A stretch of 17,825 bases of DNA. Source: DAOVRL01 sp964459805. Its GTDB lineage: Bacteria > Planctomycetota > Phycisphaerae > Sedimentisphaerales > Anaerobacaceae. Below the pieces are notes generated by a model. It was given only the letters and a program-made list of their open reading frames with translations. It made no database searches and had not been told where the DNA came from. The position numbers and the translations under genes were made by a program. Below are positions 6,651 to 15,769 of the stretch, in pieces (position 1 is the stretch's first letter; each line of letters begins with the position of its first letter). The stretch spans positions 1 to 17,825 of the forward strand of contig CAYWOD010000056.1 in assembly GCA_964459805.1 (NCBI GenBank). Direction: 5' to 3'.

Positions 6651-8740
6651 TCACTCTCTATCAACCTCTATCAACGCGATAACGTCGCGGGCCTGCTTAC
6701 GGACGGATTCGTTTGTGGTTATCGCCAATACCTTTTGAAGCGCAGCCTTTGCCCGGCTGCGATGGCTGTCGGCCAGCCGGGCGGCTATCTTTACAGCAGC
6801 GAGCTCCGCCTCGGCCCGGACCGCCTCGTCATCAAGTAACGCACAGACCATCTCCAGGGCCTCCGGATGCGCAACGTTCGACAAGCCGGACAGCACAAGT
6901 TTCTTCTCCTGTCCACTGCGAGTTAGCTTCATAGCCTGGCGATAGACTTCCATTGCCGTCTCGGCGGTACGGTCCTCGGCTCCGAGGGCCAGCCCCCGCA
7001 CAAGCCCTCGCAGCGACAACAAGCGATGGGCCTGGTTCCGGGTGTCGCGATAAATCCCAAGCAGAGCTCCGGCGGCGCTCGCGTCCGGCCAGGCGGCCAA
7101 TGTGCGAACCGCCCCGTATCCCGCACCCGGGCATCCTTCTCCTTCAGAGCAGCCGCGACCGCCTCCAGTGCCTTATCGTTGGCGATGCCCCCAAGCACTC
7201 GCAGCAAGGAACATCGAGCCGCAGGACGCCGCTCGTCGTGCAAAGCCGCCAAAACACCGTGAGCCTGTTTGCCCGGGTCGGCTATCTTGCGAGCCACCGC
7301 TGCGGTTGCTCTTTCGGCATCTCTTCGAGAGGTGCTGCCTTCGATATCCGTCAGCAGGGATATCAGCAAAGGCAGGTCCCTTTCGCCTGCCAGCCTGGCC
7401 AGCGCCTTAAAGGCCGCCCTGCGGACTCTCGAATCGGCGCTGCGCGCCTCGGCGAGCAGTGGAGCAACCGCCGTGGCCGCGTTGCGCTCGTGCAGCACGC
7501 CAATTAGCTGGGCGCGGACATCGCCTTTCGCTTTCTGCATGCTCTCGACTATCGCATCGTCAACATCGGCGCCGCGAAGCACGGCCAGACTATTGACCGC
7601 AATTTTCCTCTCGTCTGAAGTAGGACTTTTTGCCGCGGCCAGAGCCAAAAACGCGACCTCGGAGGCGTCTCCAAGCTTCCCAACGGCCCCCAGTGCAGCC
7701 TTTCTGACGTCGATGTCGCTGCTTTTGGCAGCCGCGGTAATCGCACGAAGGGCAGCGGGGTCACGGCGGTCGGCCAGCGCAGCCATCAAAAGCACCTGTT
7801 CGTCCGGCGAACTTCTCGCCAGCTCGGCGGCAAAAAGCTCGGTCACACCGCGGCCCTGCATCGTCCGAACGCAGCCTCGGGCCGTCGTTCTCACCATCCG
7901 GTTCTCGTCCCTCAAAGCCGCCGTCACCAGGGCGACCGCATCGGGCCCGCCAACGTCAGCCAGGCCCTTAACGGCAGCGCTTCGGATGAACGGGATTTCG
8001 CCCGGCTTGCTGAGCTCTTTGTATATCGCGAGCGCCTGGTCGGCCTTGCCCTGAGCTGCGAGCTGCTCGGCACAGCGCAAATAGGCTTCGGCTGCCACCG
8101 ATTGCATCTCGGGTTTGGCCGTTGCTCTGACCTTCGCCAGTATGTTCGTGGCCTTACTGCCGCCGATCTTTCCAAGTGCCGTTATCGCCGCCTCCGAAAC
8201 ACGCCCGAGAGTTGCGTATGCCAGTTTACCCAGCGCCTCGACAGCTTCGCCGTCGCGCCTGTCACCAAGCAGGTTTATGATTCTGACCTGCACCGCAGGC
8301 GAAGTCTTCTCAAGCGCATCGCGCAGCGCCTTGCCCGCGGCGGCGCTGGGATTCTGCCCGATCGCATAGCAGGCCATATCCACAGTCCGCTCGTCCGGCA
8401 ACAGCTTTGCGATTGCAGAAACGGATTCTTCGGTCCCGATGAACCAGAGCTGCCTGCAGATAAACAGCTTACAATCGGTGCTTGTCTGTGACTCAAGCAG
8501 GTTGGCAAGCCGGCTCTCGATGTAGTTGCGCTGCTCTGCATCGCTCTGAGATTGGCGAATAAGCTCTTCAACCGCGATCAGGGGCCCTCTGCCGTCGCCT
8601 TGCTTGTACGCAGCGATTGCCGCCAGCTTCTTGTCAATATCCGCTTTATCGATTGCAGCATAACCGGCTCCGCTCGAAACCAAAACCGCACAGAACACCA
8701 ACAACAACGTGCCCGAGCCTGCTCTCGCAAGTATTCTCAT
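6651..8740 (-). CDS. secreted HEAT-repeat protein, frameshifted near 7112
   Basis: This is one reading unit of about 700 residues broken by a frameshift. ATG 8740 has AAGGGAAC upstream and begins with a signal peptide (MRILARAG...LLLVFCAVLVSSGAGYA); the longer frame from 8788 would overlap the previous stop and is rejected. The mature part is a run of HEAT-like helical repeats of roughly 30-40 residues (VRIINLLGDRRDGEAVEALG, VRKAALGAVGKLGDASEVAF, VRRAAFKALARLAGERDLPL and others), normally a protein-binding solenoid. After ARVRDT the frame turns into non-HEAT sequence. The shifted frame restores AVRTLAAWPDASAAGALLGI and continues with further repeats to the stop at 6651. The break lies at the CCCC run 7112-7115 and needs one extra base or two fewer. 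It may be an indel error, or the gene may be a recent pseudogene. It lies 22 bp after the FG-GAP gene, probably in one operon. Confidence 0.85.
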
Positions 8741-8762
8741 CCTTTGTTCCCTTGAGTATCGG

Positions 8763-10001
8763 TCAGTTGGCTTTGGATTTATTCTCAAAATAGACCGGAC
8801 CGCCCCATTTGCCCGTTACTACGATGTCAAGGTCGCCGTCACCGTCGAGGTCAACGACGGGAATATCCAGGCCCGCGCCGATCCCCTTAGCGTAGGAAAT
8901 CACGTGCTTGACCCATTTGACACTCTGCCCCCGTTTTAGCTCGTACCAGTAAACTCCGAGCGGGGATTCGGCGTCCGGGTCGCTGCCGTTGTGAGCATAA
9001 AAGCGCTTTCCGGTGACAAGGTCGAGGTCACCGTCTGCGTCCAGGTCCGCCAGTGCGATACTATGAGCCTGAGACCACGACTTGTCTATCAGGTGCTGCT
9101 TGAAGGATATTTTCGACCCGCTTTTTATCTGTCGATACCAGAAGATTCCGTGGCGGTGGGCCGAGCTGGTAACCAAATCATTCAGACCGTCGCCGTCAAC
9201 ATCGTAAACCTGTATCTGCGGTGTATGCTCCGACTCGCCCCCGTTGAGGCTGCCAATTGCGAGCGCGTGTTCCTTCCATTTTCCTTTGCGCGGGTCAGCG
9301 GGCGCCTCATACCACGCGTCCGGGCGGACAATATCCGGTCGCCCGTCGCCATTGATATCGCCAACACCCCCGCCGAAGTTCAACTCGCGACTTGAGACAA
9401 CGTGCTTGACCAGGTCCTTACTCCCGACCTCGTACCACCTCGTATCTTTGCAGTGTGCCAGGATTTCAAGCTCCTTACCGTCGCCGTCGATATCGCAGAG
9501 GTCTCCCGACTCAAAGTTGACGCCTTCGTCGCTTATCGTGATTGGCCAGCTCCCGCCCTTTTCGCCGGTATTGCGATACCAGTCAACGCGCTTGCTGAAC
9601 CACGAGCAGGTCACAACGTCCGGCAGACCATCCCGATCCATATCCAGAGGTATGTTCATAAAATCGTCGTAGTAGCCTTTGCCCTTGTCATCGACAACGT
9701 GACGATTGCCCTTAGGATCCAGCTTGTCCTCCAAAGCGCGCCACTTATGCGGTTTCCACGTTGGTCCTTCATACCAGTACGACCCGGCTATTATGTCCGG
9801 CTTGCCGTCGTTATTGAAATCACCGACGCCGCAGGCCTCACTGCGGAACCGCCCGATACGGTGCATAACGAATTTGACCGGGCCCGCTGACCAATGTTCC
9901 TTCACCTGCCCAGCGGCTGAAAAAGACCCCACGGTCAAGACCGCAAAAAGCAGACCAAGACCCACAAAACAATGATTGCAACGTACAGTCCTTCTTGTCA
10001 T
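8763..10001 (-). CDS. secreted FG-GAP/VCBS repeat protein, likely seven-bladed beta-propeller
   Basis: This 412-residue protein begins with an arginine-containing N-region, a hydrophobic segment (FVGLGLLFAVLTVGSFSAAG) and a probable signal cleavage site. It carries seven calcium-loop motifs of D-x-[DN]-x-DG form: DFNNDG 61-66, DMDRDG 120-125, DIDGDG 170-175, DINGDG 215-220, DVDGDG 267-272, DLDADG 319-324 and DLDGDG 384-389. The 45-65 residue spacing and the aromatic pattern between them (YWYEG, DWYRN, RWYEV, AWYEA, FWYRQ, YWYEL, VYFEN) match one propeller blade each. Such proteins act outside the cytoplasm in adhesion or as scaffold domains; the ligand is unknown. I prefer ATG 10001 with TTGGAG upstream to the in-frame GTG at 10013, which would place the SD on the start codon. 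Upstream sequence is lost in the gap at 10026. Confidence 0.9.
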   Translation of the reverse strand: MTRRTVRCNHCFVGLGLLFAVLTVGSFSAAGQVKEHWSAGPVKFVMHRIGRFRSEACGVGDFNNDGKPDIIAGSYWYEGPTWKPHKWRALEDKLDPKGNRHVVDDKGKGYYDDFMNIPLDMDRDGLPDVVTCSWFSKRVDWYRNTGEKGGSWPITISDEGVNFESGDLCDIDGDGKELEILAHCKDTRWYEVGSKDLVKHVVSSRELNFGGGVGDINGDGRPDIVRPDAWYEAPADPRKGKWKEHALAIGSLNGGESEHTPQIQVYDVDGDGLNDLVTSSAHRHGIFWYRQIKSGSKISFKQHLIDKSWSQAHSIALADLDADGDLDLVTGKRFYAHNGSDPDAESPLGVYWYELKRGQSVKWVKHVISYAKGIGAGLDIPVVDLDGDGDLDIVVTGKWGGPVYFENKSKAN

Positions 10002-10025
10002 CGAATCAGTCACTCCAAATCAATA

Positions 10026-10125
10026 NNNNNNNNNNNNNNNNNNNNNNNNNNNNNNNNNNNNNNNNNNNNNNNNNNNNNNNNNNNNNNNNNNNNNNNNNNN
10101 NNNNNNNNNNNNNNNNNNNNNNNNN
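10026..10125. other. assembly gap (100 N)
   Basis: A second run of exactly 100 N. The right flank holds the start of a Tat-exported gene and the left flank the promoter-proximal edge of the FG-GAP gene, so the gap probably hides most of a gene and is a placeholder, not a measured length. Confidence 0.95.
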
Positions 10126-10159
10126 ATCTTAGAAACTTCCTTCGGGAGATATTACCCAT
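10126..10159 (-). CDS. 5' fragment of a Tat-exported protein, rest lost in assembly gap
   Basis: Only the first 11 codons are visible: MGNISRRKFLR, a textbook start of a twin-arginine signal (S-R-R-x-F-L). The ATG at 10159 is preceded by GGAGG at 8-base spacing, which supports real translation. The gene begins 52 bp downstream of the DUF4340 stop, in line with the 48-60 bp spacing of the preceding genes, so it may be the fifth gene of that operon. In this lineage such leaders often belong to Gfo/Idh/MocA oxidoreductases or other secreted enzymes, but the product cannot be named. Confidence 0.65.
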
Positions 10160-10211
10160 TGGGGCGGCCTCCAAAGTACTTTCCGAATCATTCTGACCGA
10201 GCACCACCCGA

Positions 10212-11459
10212 TTACGGCTTTGCAGAATTGGGATCGACTGCCTTGGGTGTGTTAGGATCCGAAGGCTCAGGCTCGGCAGGCTTATCGAGCTTCACGGCAT
10301 TCGGGTCCCCGGGCTCGGCCGGCTTGGCTTCTATCGGCTTGACGGCGTTGGGGTCCTTAGCCTCGGTCGTTTTTCCCTCAGGCGCCTTCACCGCGTTCGG
10401 GTCTATCGGTTCTTCCTCTTCCTCGAGCAAATCGGAAAGCTCTTTCGTCAGGTTCTTCGCCTTCCAGTCGGCTATCTCATAGATCCAGCCCTTATGCCTG
10501 GCGGCGAATTGTTGTGCCTTGTCGTAAGCAAGCAGCAAGGCTTCTTTCTTCTTTAGCTCCTCCTCAGATTCGACTTTCTTTTCCTTCGTAGGTCTCTGGC
10601 CGGTAAACTCGGCTTTGCAAACCGCATGGGTCTTCTCATCCTTCTGCGCGATGCTCAGCGTATAAACCGTCGAATCGTTCAGCCTGCAGACATACTGATC
10701 ATTGAAAGCCAAACCACCCACACTCCGCGACACATCGTCGAATCTCAGATCCGTCAAGGCCTTTAGAACGCTCTTTGCGTCGCCGGTCTTTAGCTTCTTG
10801 CCCGGCGGGATGTTGTTCTCAAGCACCACGTTATCACCCTCGTCCTGCTTGAGCGTGTACTCCCGGCCATCTACACCGACCGTCACAGAATTAACATCCT
10901 CCAGCTTGACTGTAATCAGGTCCTGGTCGATATAATCGGTTGCGCCATCCCTTATCCACGGCGACTCGAGGGTAACGTACACGCTATCGCCCGGCAGCAA
11001 TCTAACGTAAGTTGCCTGTCCGGCCTCCAGAGTCTTACCTACGGCGACTCCGGCCAGCATCGGGGAATTAGGCTCCGTCGAGAGGAACTTGACGACGCTG
11101 CGAGCCTTTTCCTCAGTCACCTCCAGGTCCGCGTGATTGGCCGCATTGCTCGTATGCGCCGAGCCGGTCGTCTTGATATCAAGGCACTTCTTGAAAAGCT
11201 CGTTTATCTCCTTCACATCGGCCGGATAATTGTCCTTGTTGACAACAAAGTAGGCCTTACCCCGACGCTGCAGCGTCACCTCATCGGCACCCGTCCCAAC
11301 GACGATCTTGCCGACGCTCGTCGGGTCAAGCCCCTGGATAAGATAGGCCGGGCCGCCCGAACCTTTCCTCGGCCCGCTCGATACGCCGGAGAGCACCGCT
11401 GCCAATATAATCATTACTGCTGCAATAATGCCCAATATCGCAAGACTCTTATTGCTCAT
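10212..11459 (-). CDS. DUF4340 domain-containing protein
   Basis: This 415-residue protein has one N-terminal membrane segment (LAILGIIAAVMIILAAVLSG) and an extracytoplasmic DUF4340-type body with the usual early motif GLDPTSVGKIVV and later VTLESPWIRDG and LTDLRFDDVSRS segments. The last ~65 residues are a low-complexity acidic/proline tail containing DPNAVK three times plus DPNTPK and DPNSAK, after an EEEEE run; it is probably disordered. DUF4340 proteins are regularly encoded beside GldG-like ABC components, as here, and are thought to be a periplasmic part of that complex; their exact role is unknown. ATG 11459 with AGGAG at 7-base spacing is preferred to the upstream TTG at 11465. It follows the GldG-like gene by 60 bp. 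Confidence 0.9.
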   Translation of the reverse strand: MSNKSLAILGIIAAVMIILAAVLSGVSSGPRKGSGGPAYLIQGLDPTSVGKIVVGTGADEVTLQRRGKAYFVVNKDNYPADVKEINELFKKCLDIKTTGSAHTSNAANHADLEVTEEKARSVVKFLSTEPNSPMLAGVAVGKTLEAGQATYVRLLPGDSVYVTLESPWIRDGATDYIDQDLITVKLEDVNSVTVGVDGREYTLKQDEGDNVVLENNIPPGKKLKTGDAKSVLKALTDLRFDDVSRSVGGLAFNDQYVCRLNDSTVYTLSIAQKDEKTHAVCKAEFTGQRPTKEKKVESEEELKKKEALLLAYDKAQQFAARHKGWIYEIADWKAKNLTKELSDLLEEEEEPIDPNAVKAPEGKTTEAKDPNAVKPIEAKPAEPGDPNAVKLDKPAEPEPSDPNTPKAVDPNSAKP

Positions 11460-11519
11460 TATCAAACTCCTATGACCAATCCTGTGTACCTAATCAAACT
11501 CTCAATTGTTCAATCAAAA

Positions 11520-13511
11520 TCAGGCATCGCTCGCATGACTGATATAATGCCGCTTGCGCACACTACGGCGCAGACTAAGGACGACCGCAACAACCAGAAT
11601 CGCCGCCGGCGCGACCAGAGTATTCGCGCGCTGGAGCCTCCTGCCCAGCCCGTCAATGCGTTCTCGCCTCTTCATACGAATCGTCCGCTTCTGTCGCTCG
11701 GCCTGGTGAATCTTCAGCTCCAGCGCGCGCCGCTGCTGAATTATCGCACTGCCGACAACTTCTTCCTCGCCCTCCTTGGCCGAGGCGACAATCTTCTGGA
11801 GCTCGGCATTGTAACCTGAAATTGCCAGTTCCACGACCTTCATCTCCTCGGCCGTCTCCTCTTTGGCTATTCGCTCGATCTCATCCACAACGTCGAAAGG
11901 ACGGCGGAAATTCCCGCGAGACCTAATCATAACGAGGTCGCTCGACCCGCTCAGATCATCGATAGTGTTCATCAGCAAAGCACTGTTGTCCCCGACTACC
12001 ATCTTGCCGAAGAACGAATCCCGGTACGCCACATTGTCGGCGAGAAAATCAACATCGGCAAAGACCACCACCGCACAATTCTCACCGTCTGCCGGGGCTT
12101 CCGTCAGGCCCGTCAGCAGCTCTGTGGTCGTTTCTTCATTCGGGTCGCTCGGTTCAACCTCGATTGCAACGCCGTGCGGAAAACTGCTCTTGAAACGACC
12201 GGTAAGCAGATAGCCCATGGTCAGAGCCTTGGCGCCCTCGCGGAACCCTTTCGTGAGATTCGGCCACATCATTGGCATGAGCTCGTAAGGATTATTTATG
12301 GAGATTGTATTGCCGCGGTCCGTTGTCATAAGGAGCGGCGTCCGCTCCATCTCAGGTCCGACCTCATTCGGGTCTTCTGCAAGGTCGATCTCGTTGAGAA
12401 CACCGCTGAACAGGACTGTTACCTGGTTGAGCTCGGCCGTAATAACGTTGTCCGAATTGAAGCATTCCGGCCGAAGGCCCAGAAGGCCAACTACACCATC
12501 CTCACCCATCCTCGGCGCCAATGCCAGATTAAGATCACCGGCAAAAGTATTGGCCGGCATCTCGACACCCCAGTTGCGCAGAAGAACATTCAAATCCGAA
12601 TTCTGCGCCGGCGGCGGCTGGCCCATCGGAGGTCTCATCCTCGGCTGGTCCGTAAGGCAATGAGGATCAACGCATACTATCGTCCTGCCGCCTTTGAGAA
12701 CAAACTGGTCTATCGCAAAGAGCGTCCTTTCAGGCAGGTTCTTCGGGTGGACAACCAAAAGAATGTCAACGTCGTTTATGTCGTTAACGTCCGTGGGCAC
12801 CTGTGTCACTTCATACTGCTTGCGCAAATGCTCGATAATGGCCCAAGGTCCCCTCGGCTGCTGACCCTGCATCCGCATCATCTGGGCCATATAGCCGCTC
12901 ATGTCGTCACCCATCACAGGCAGAGAGGTCAACACGCCGATCTTTCTCTTCTGCCGTGTAATTGCCGTGTCTATCAGGTAGCTGATGTCATACTCGATAA
13001 AGTTCTGCCGGTCCGGCGAAAAGAACTGGATCACCTTCTCGACGCCAAACTGGGTCTGAACCACGAGCCCGAAGAAGAAGTTTTCCTCCGGGGTTATCGG
13101 AAACCGCTTCAACCCGTAGCGCATCGCCTCGGCCTCTTCCTCGGAGAAAGGCCGCGGATCAATCACTTCCAGCTCGAACATACCCTTCGATACCGCAACA
13201 TACTCCTCGAGCAGCGCCCTGATGAACTCATAGTAGTTGTTGAAGAACCGAATCTGGTCCGGCCCCTTCAATGCAGCAGTCTTTGCGTAGTACAGCTTGG
13301 CAGTGATCGGCTGGTTGAGCTTGCCCAGAATGGACCTTGTACCGGCGCTCAGCGTGTACAGCCGCTGGTCGGTAATATCAAGCTTCATCCCCTTGCCTAT
13401 CGTCTGGCAGATGCTCACCGCAGACAAAGTAATGACCAGAACAAGTATCGCGCCAATAATTGCCCTTATTGTCCGGTTCGCCCCGGTAAAAACCCTCTGT
13501 TTTTGTGCCAT
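11520..13511 (-). CDS. GldG-like ABC-associated membrane protein
   Basis: The 663-residue product is a GldG-type component: a membrane helix at about residues 16-36 (IIGAILVLVITLSAVSICQT), then KLDITDQRLYTLSAGTRSIL and LNQPITAKLYYAK, which mark the N-terminal domain of this family, and a large extracytoplasmic region with IGVLTSLPVMGDD and GGRTIVCVDPHCL, which resembles the GATase-like fold of the 'ABC-type uncharacterized transport' domain. A coiled stretch near the end (VVGSAIIQQRRALELKIHQA) precedes a final membrane helix (LVAPAAILVVAVVLSL) and a basic tail. ATG 13511 with AGGA upstream is chosen over an in-frame TTG at 13550. Known homologues are needed for gliding in Bacteroidota; in planctomycetes the role is not established. 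It sits 48 bp after the permease gene. Confidence 0.9.
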   Translation of the reverse strand: MAQKQRVFTGANRTIRAIIGAILVLVITLSAVSICQTIGKGMKLDITDQRLYTLSAGTRSILGKLNQPITAKLYYAKTAALKGPDQIRFFNNYYEFIRALLEEYVAVSKGMFELEVIDPRPFSEEEAEAMRYGLKRFPITPEENFFFGLVVQTQFGVEKVIQFFSPDRQNFIEYDISYLIDTAITRQKRKIGVLTSLPVMGDDMSGYMAQMMRMQGQQPRGPWAIIEHLRKQYEVTQVPTDVNDINDVDILLVVHPKNLPERTLFAIDQFVLKGGRTIVCVDPHCLTDQPRMRPPMGQPPPAQNSDLNVLLRNWGVEMPANTFAGDLNLALAPRMGEDGVVGLLGLRPECFNSDNVITAELNQVTVLFSGVLNEIDLAEDPNEVGPEMERTPLLMTTDRGNTISINNPYELMPMMWPNLTKGFREGAKALTMGYLLTGRFKSSFPHGVAIEVEPSDPNEETTTELLTGLTEAPADGENCAVVVFADVDFLADNVAYRDSFFGKMVVGDNSALLMNTIDDLSGSSDLVMIRSRGNFRRPFDVVDEIERIAKEETAEEMKVVELAISGYNAELQKIVASAKEGEEEVVGSAIIQQRRALELKIHQAERQKRTIRMKRRERIDGLGRRLQRANTLVAPAAILVVAVVLSLRRSVRKRHYISHASDA

Positions 13512-13559
13512 ATTCAAATTTCCTGAAATGCCCCGACGCAAAACTTCCAACGGGGCCCG

Positions 13560-14291
13560 TTAACTTGCCTTCCTTTCATCCAAAACAATAGTACAGGCGG
13601 CAACCCAGCCTATAATCAAGAGTACAAAATATGCAAGGTCTTTGAATTCGAGCTTGCCCTTCTGGATGGACTCGAAGTGTATCTGGAAACTCATGCCCTC
13701 GACGGCCGAGACCAAACCGGCCGGCAAAAAACCCGAAAGGTAGTTCAGCGTCGTCGGCATGCCCGCAAAAACAAGCACCGCACAGGCAACCACCGAAAGG
13801 ACAAAGCTTATCACCTGGTTCTTGCTCACGGCCGAGAAGAAACAACCTATCGCCAAGAATCCACCCGCCATCAGCAGGCTCCCGATATAGCCGGTGATAA
13901 TCAGCCCGACATCCGGGTCGCCGAGGTAGCAGACCGTAATGACCATCGGAAAGGTCAGCGCCAATGCAATGCCTAAAAACAGCCAGGCCGCAAAGAACTT
14001 ACCCAAAACCGCCTGTGTTATCGTGATCGGCAGAGTAAACAGCAGCTCGATTGAACCGACCTTGCGCTCCTCGGCCCACAAACGCATCGCCACCGACGGC
14101 ACCATAAAGACAAACAGCAGCGGCAGGTTCATAAAAAACGTACGCATATCCGCCTGTCGCATCTCGTAGAATCCCTGCTTGAACGTCAGGTATCCTGAGA
14201 AAAACAGAAAAATTACAAGAAACACGTAAGCAAGAGGGGTAGTGAAGTAACTCTTTAGCTCCCTCTTAAAAACGGCCTTAAGACTATTCAT
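13560..14291 (-). CDS. ABC transporter permease, GldF-like
   Basis: This 243-residue integral membrane protein has about six hydrophobic segments, starting with LAYVFLVIFLFFSGYLTF and ending YFVLLIIGWVAACTIVL. The N-terminal FKRELKSYFTTPLAYVFL motif and the RLWAEERKVGSIELLFTLPI coupling-type segment are characteristic of ABC-2 permeases of the GldF/NosY class. It should pair with the ATPase encoded just upstream and the GldG-like protein downstream. ATG 14291 follows AAGGAG at 8-base spacing. Gaps to neighbours are about 50 bp. The exported substrate is unknown. Confidence 0.93.
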   Translation of the reverse strand: MNSLKAVFKRELKSYFTTPLAYVFLVIFLFFSGYLTFKQGFYEMRQADMRTFFMNLPLLFVFMVPSVAMRLWAEERKVGSIELLFTLPITITQAVLGKFFAAWLFLGIALALTFPMVITVCYLGDPDVGLIITGYIGSLLMAGGFLAIGCFFSAVSKNQVISFVLSVVACAVLVFAGMPTTLNYLSGFLPAGLVSAVEGMSFQIHFESIQKGKLEFKDLAYFVLLIIGWVAACTIVLDERKAS

Positions 14292-14342
14292 TTATTGTGC
14301 TCCTTTTTACTAAAGACACGACTCATAAGCAGCGTTGTGCTC

Positions 14343-15083
14343 TTATGCCTTCTTCTTCGGACCCCTCGACCCGTTCGCCTTTGTAATCCTGCGGAAGACA
14401 GCGTCAAGACTGCACTGGTGCTCTTCCTTCAACTGCGCCGGGGTCGAATCCACCAGAATTCGCCCTTTGGCAATGATAATCGTCCTTGAGCAAACCGCCT
14501 CCACCTCTTCGAGAATGTGGGTCGAGATGATAATGCACTTGTCCTTGGCCATCTTGGCGATAAGCTTTCTGACCCCAAATTTCTGATTCGGGTCCAGCCC
14601 GTCGGTCGGCTCGTCGAGGACAAGGACCTCGGGGTCGTGAATAAGGGCCTGCGCTAAGCCGACACGTCGCTTGTAACCCTTCGAGAGCGTCTCAATTGTT
14701 TGATGATATACAGATTCAATCGAGCACATCGGCACAATCCGATCAAGCGCCCGCCTTCGGTCGGCGCCCTTGATTTCCCTAACGTCGCAGACAAAGTTCA
14801 GAAAACCCCCTACCGTCATTTCTGGATACGCCGGCGAATTCTCGGCCAGATACCCCAAGGACCGCCTTACTTCAATCGGGTTGCGCAGAATGTCGTACCC
14901 GCAGACCGAGGCGGTACCGCTGTCGGGCTTGATAAAACACGCCAACATCCGCATTGCAGTCGTCTTGCCGGCGCCGTTTGGCCCAAGCAGACCAAGCACC
15001 TGGCCCTTTTCAACCTCGAATGATATACCGTCAACAGCAACGACCGGCCCGAAACTACGACTAAGCTCTTTGACCTGTATCAT
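14343..15083 (-). CDS. ABC transporter ATP-binding protein, GldA-like
   Basis: This 246-residue cytoplasmic ATPase has a complete nucleotide-binding domain: Walker A GPNGAGKTT (34-42), an E in place of Q in the Q-loop region (YLAENSP, 78-84), signature LSKGYKRR (133-140) in place of canonical LSGGQ, Walker B VLVLDEP (153-159), D-loop GLDP (162-165) and H-loop STH (187-189). LSKGYKRRV and the YLAEN form are normal for the GldA/NatA-type family and not signs of decay. It should energise the GldF-like permease encoded next. ATG 15083 with GGAG six bases upstream is preferred to the in-frame GTG at 15095. It is the first gene of the operon. Confidence 0.95.
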   Translation of the reverse strand: MIQVKELSRSFGPVVAVDGISFEVEKGQVLGLLGPNGAGKTTAMRMLACFIKPDSGTASVCGYDILRNPIEVRRSLGYLAENSPAYPEMTVGGFLNFVCDVREIKGADRRRALDRIVPMCSIESVYHQTIETLSKGYKRRVGLAQALIHDPEVLVLDEPTDGLDPNQKFGVRKLIAKMAKDKCIIISTHILEEVEAVCSRTIIIAKGRILVDSTPAQLKEEHQCSLDAVFRRITKANGSRGPKKKA

Positions 15084-15120
15084 ACCTTTCTCCACAAAAC
15101 CAAGCCTAATTCTGCCCGCG

Positions 15121-15180
15121 GAGCACTATTCGGTGCTCAGAGGGTTCGTATAAATTTACTCAAATTTTCCTGGCAGTCAA
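15121..15180 (-). promoter_or_regulatory. possible promoter and leader hairpin of the gldA-like operon
   Basis: On the minus strand TTGACT (15175-15180) lies 16 bp from TAAATT (15153-15158), a weak -10 match. Downstream, in the presumed leader, GAGCAC (15121-15126) and GTGCTC (15133-15138) form a 6-bp inverted repeat. The position fits an operon promoter; the -10 is poor. Confidence 0.35.
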
Positions 15181-15510
15181 CCCCGTTAGAAACTTTTTTA
15201 TCAAGGCTGCCTGTATTGCCTCAAGCCCACCGCAGCAGCGTGTTAGCACGGATAAGCCCCGGAATCTGCTGTAAGTTCTTACGAAGCAAGAGGTTGTGCG
15301 TTCTCGGCGGTGAGAAATGCGCACTATTGGCTTTCACGAAATCAGCGCAATAAAACAGCCGAACGGGAGGTGTTCGGGCCGAAGACCAATTGCAATAGCC
15401 TTAACCCAACTCTTCTCATCCGGCTGCTCCTTGCCGCAGCAAGAGGTTAGTTTTGGTAATGGATGCTGCAAACAGCCTTTCTGTTCTCAAAAAAAACACA
15501 AAAAGCGAAA

Positions 15511-15619
15511 AAATTCCAGTATCGTCCCAAAGGTTGGGGCCAATCCTGTCGTTCACTTTGGCGAACAACCAATTGCGTTTATCGCTTTATCAGCTACCAG
15601 CAGAATCGCAAACCCATAG
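15511..15619 (+). repeat. diverged repeat copy A (inverted relative to copy B)
   Basis: This stretch contains ATCGTCCCAA (15521-15530) and the core GCGTTTATCGC...GCTACCAGCAG (15575-15603). Its plus-strand translation reads SSIVPKVG...GEQPIAFIALSAT and stops at 15619. The same words recur on the minus strand at 15770-15890. A shorter related piece (GACCAATTGC near 15383-15392) may be a third remnant. Confidence 0.55.
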
Positions 15620-15769
15620 GCTCTGCCGTGCCGGAGAATAAATTACTATTGCTTTTGCCCGACAATAATTTTACTATCTCCTTGCCGGCACGCAGGATTG
15701 GGCAACGCAGGCGTGCGACCCGAGCGCCGTGCCGGTGCTATACACCAGAAGGGCTTCGGGAGACTCTCG

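Noticed and set aside
6929..7111. Alternative C-terminus of the HEAT protein in the unshifted frame
   Set aside because: It loses the HEAT pattern at once and is Pro/Arg/Cys-rich, whereas the other frame continues the pattern, so a frameshift is the better reading.
7269..8054. 261-codon open frame on the plus strand
   Set aside because: Ala/Ser-rich antisense shadow of the HEAT-repeat gene.
12174..13526. 450-codon open frame on the plus strand
   Set aside because: It is antisense to the GldG-like gene, is rich in His/Arg/Leu as typical shadows are, and has no known motif.
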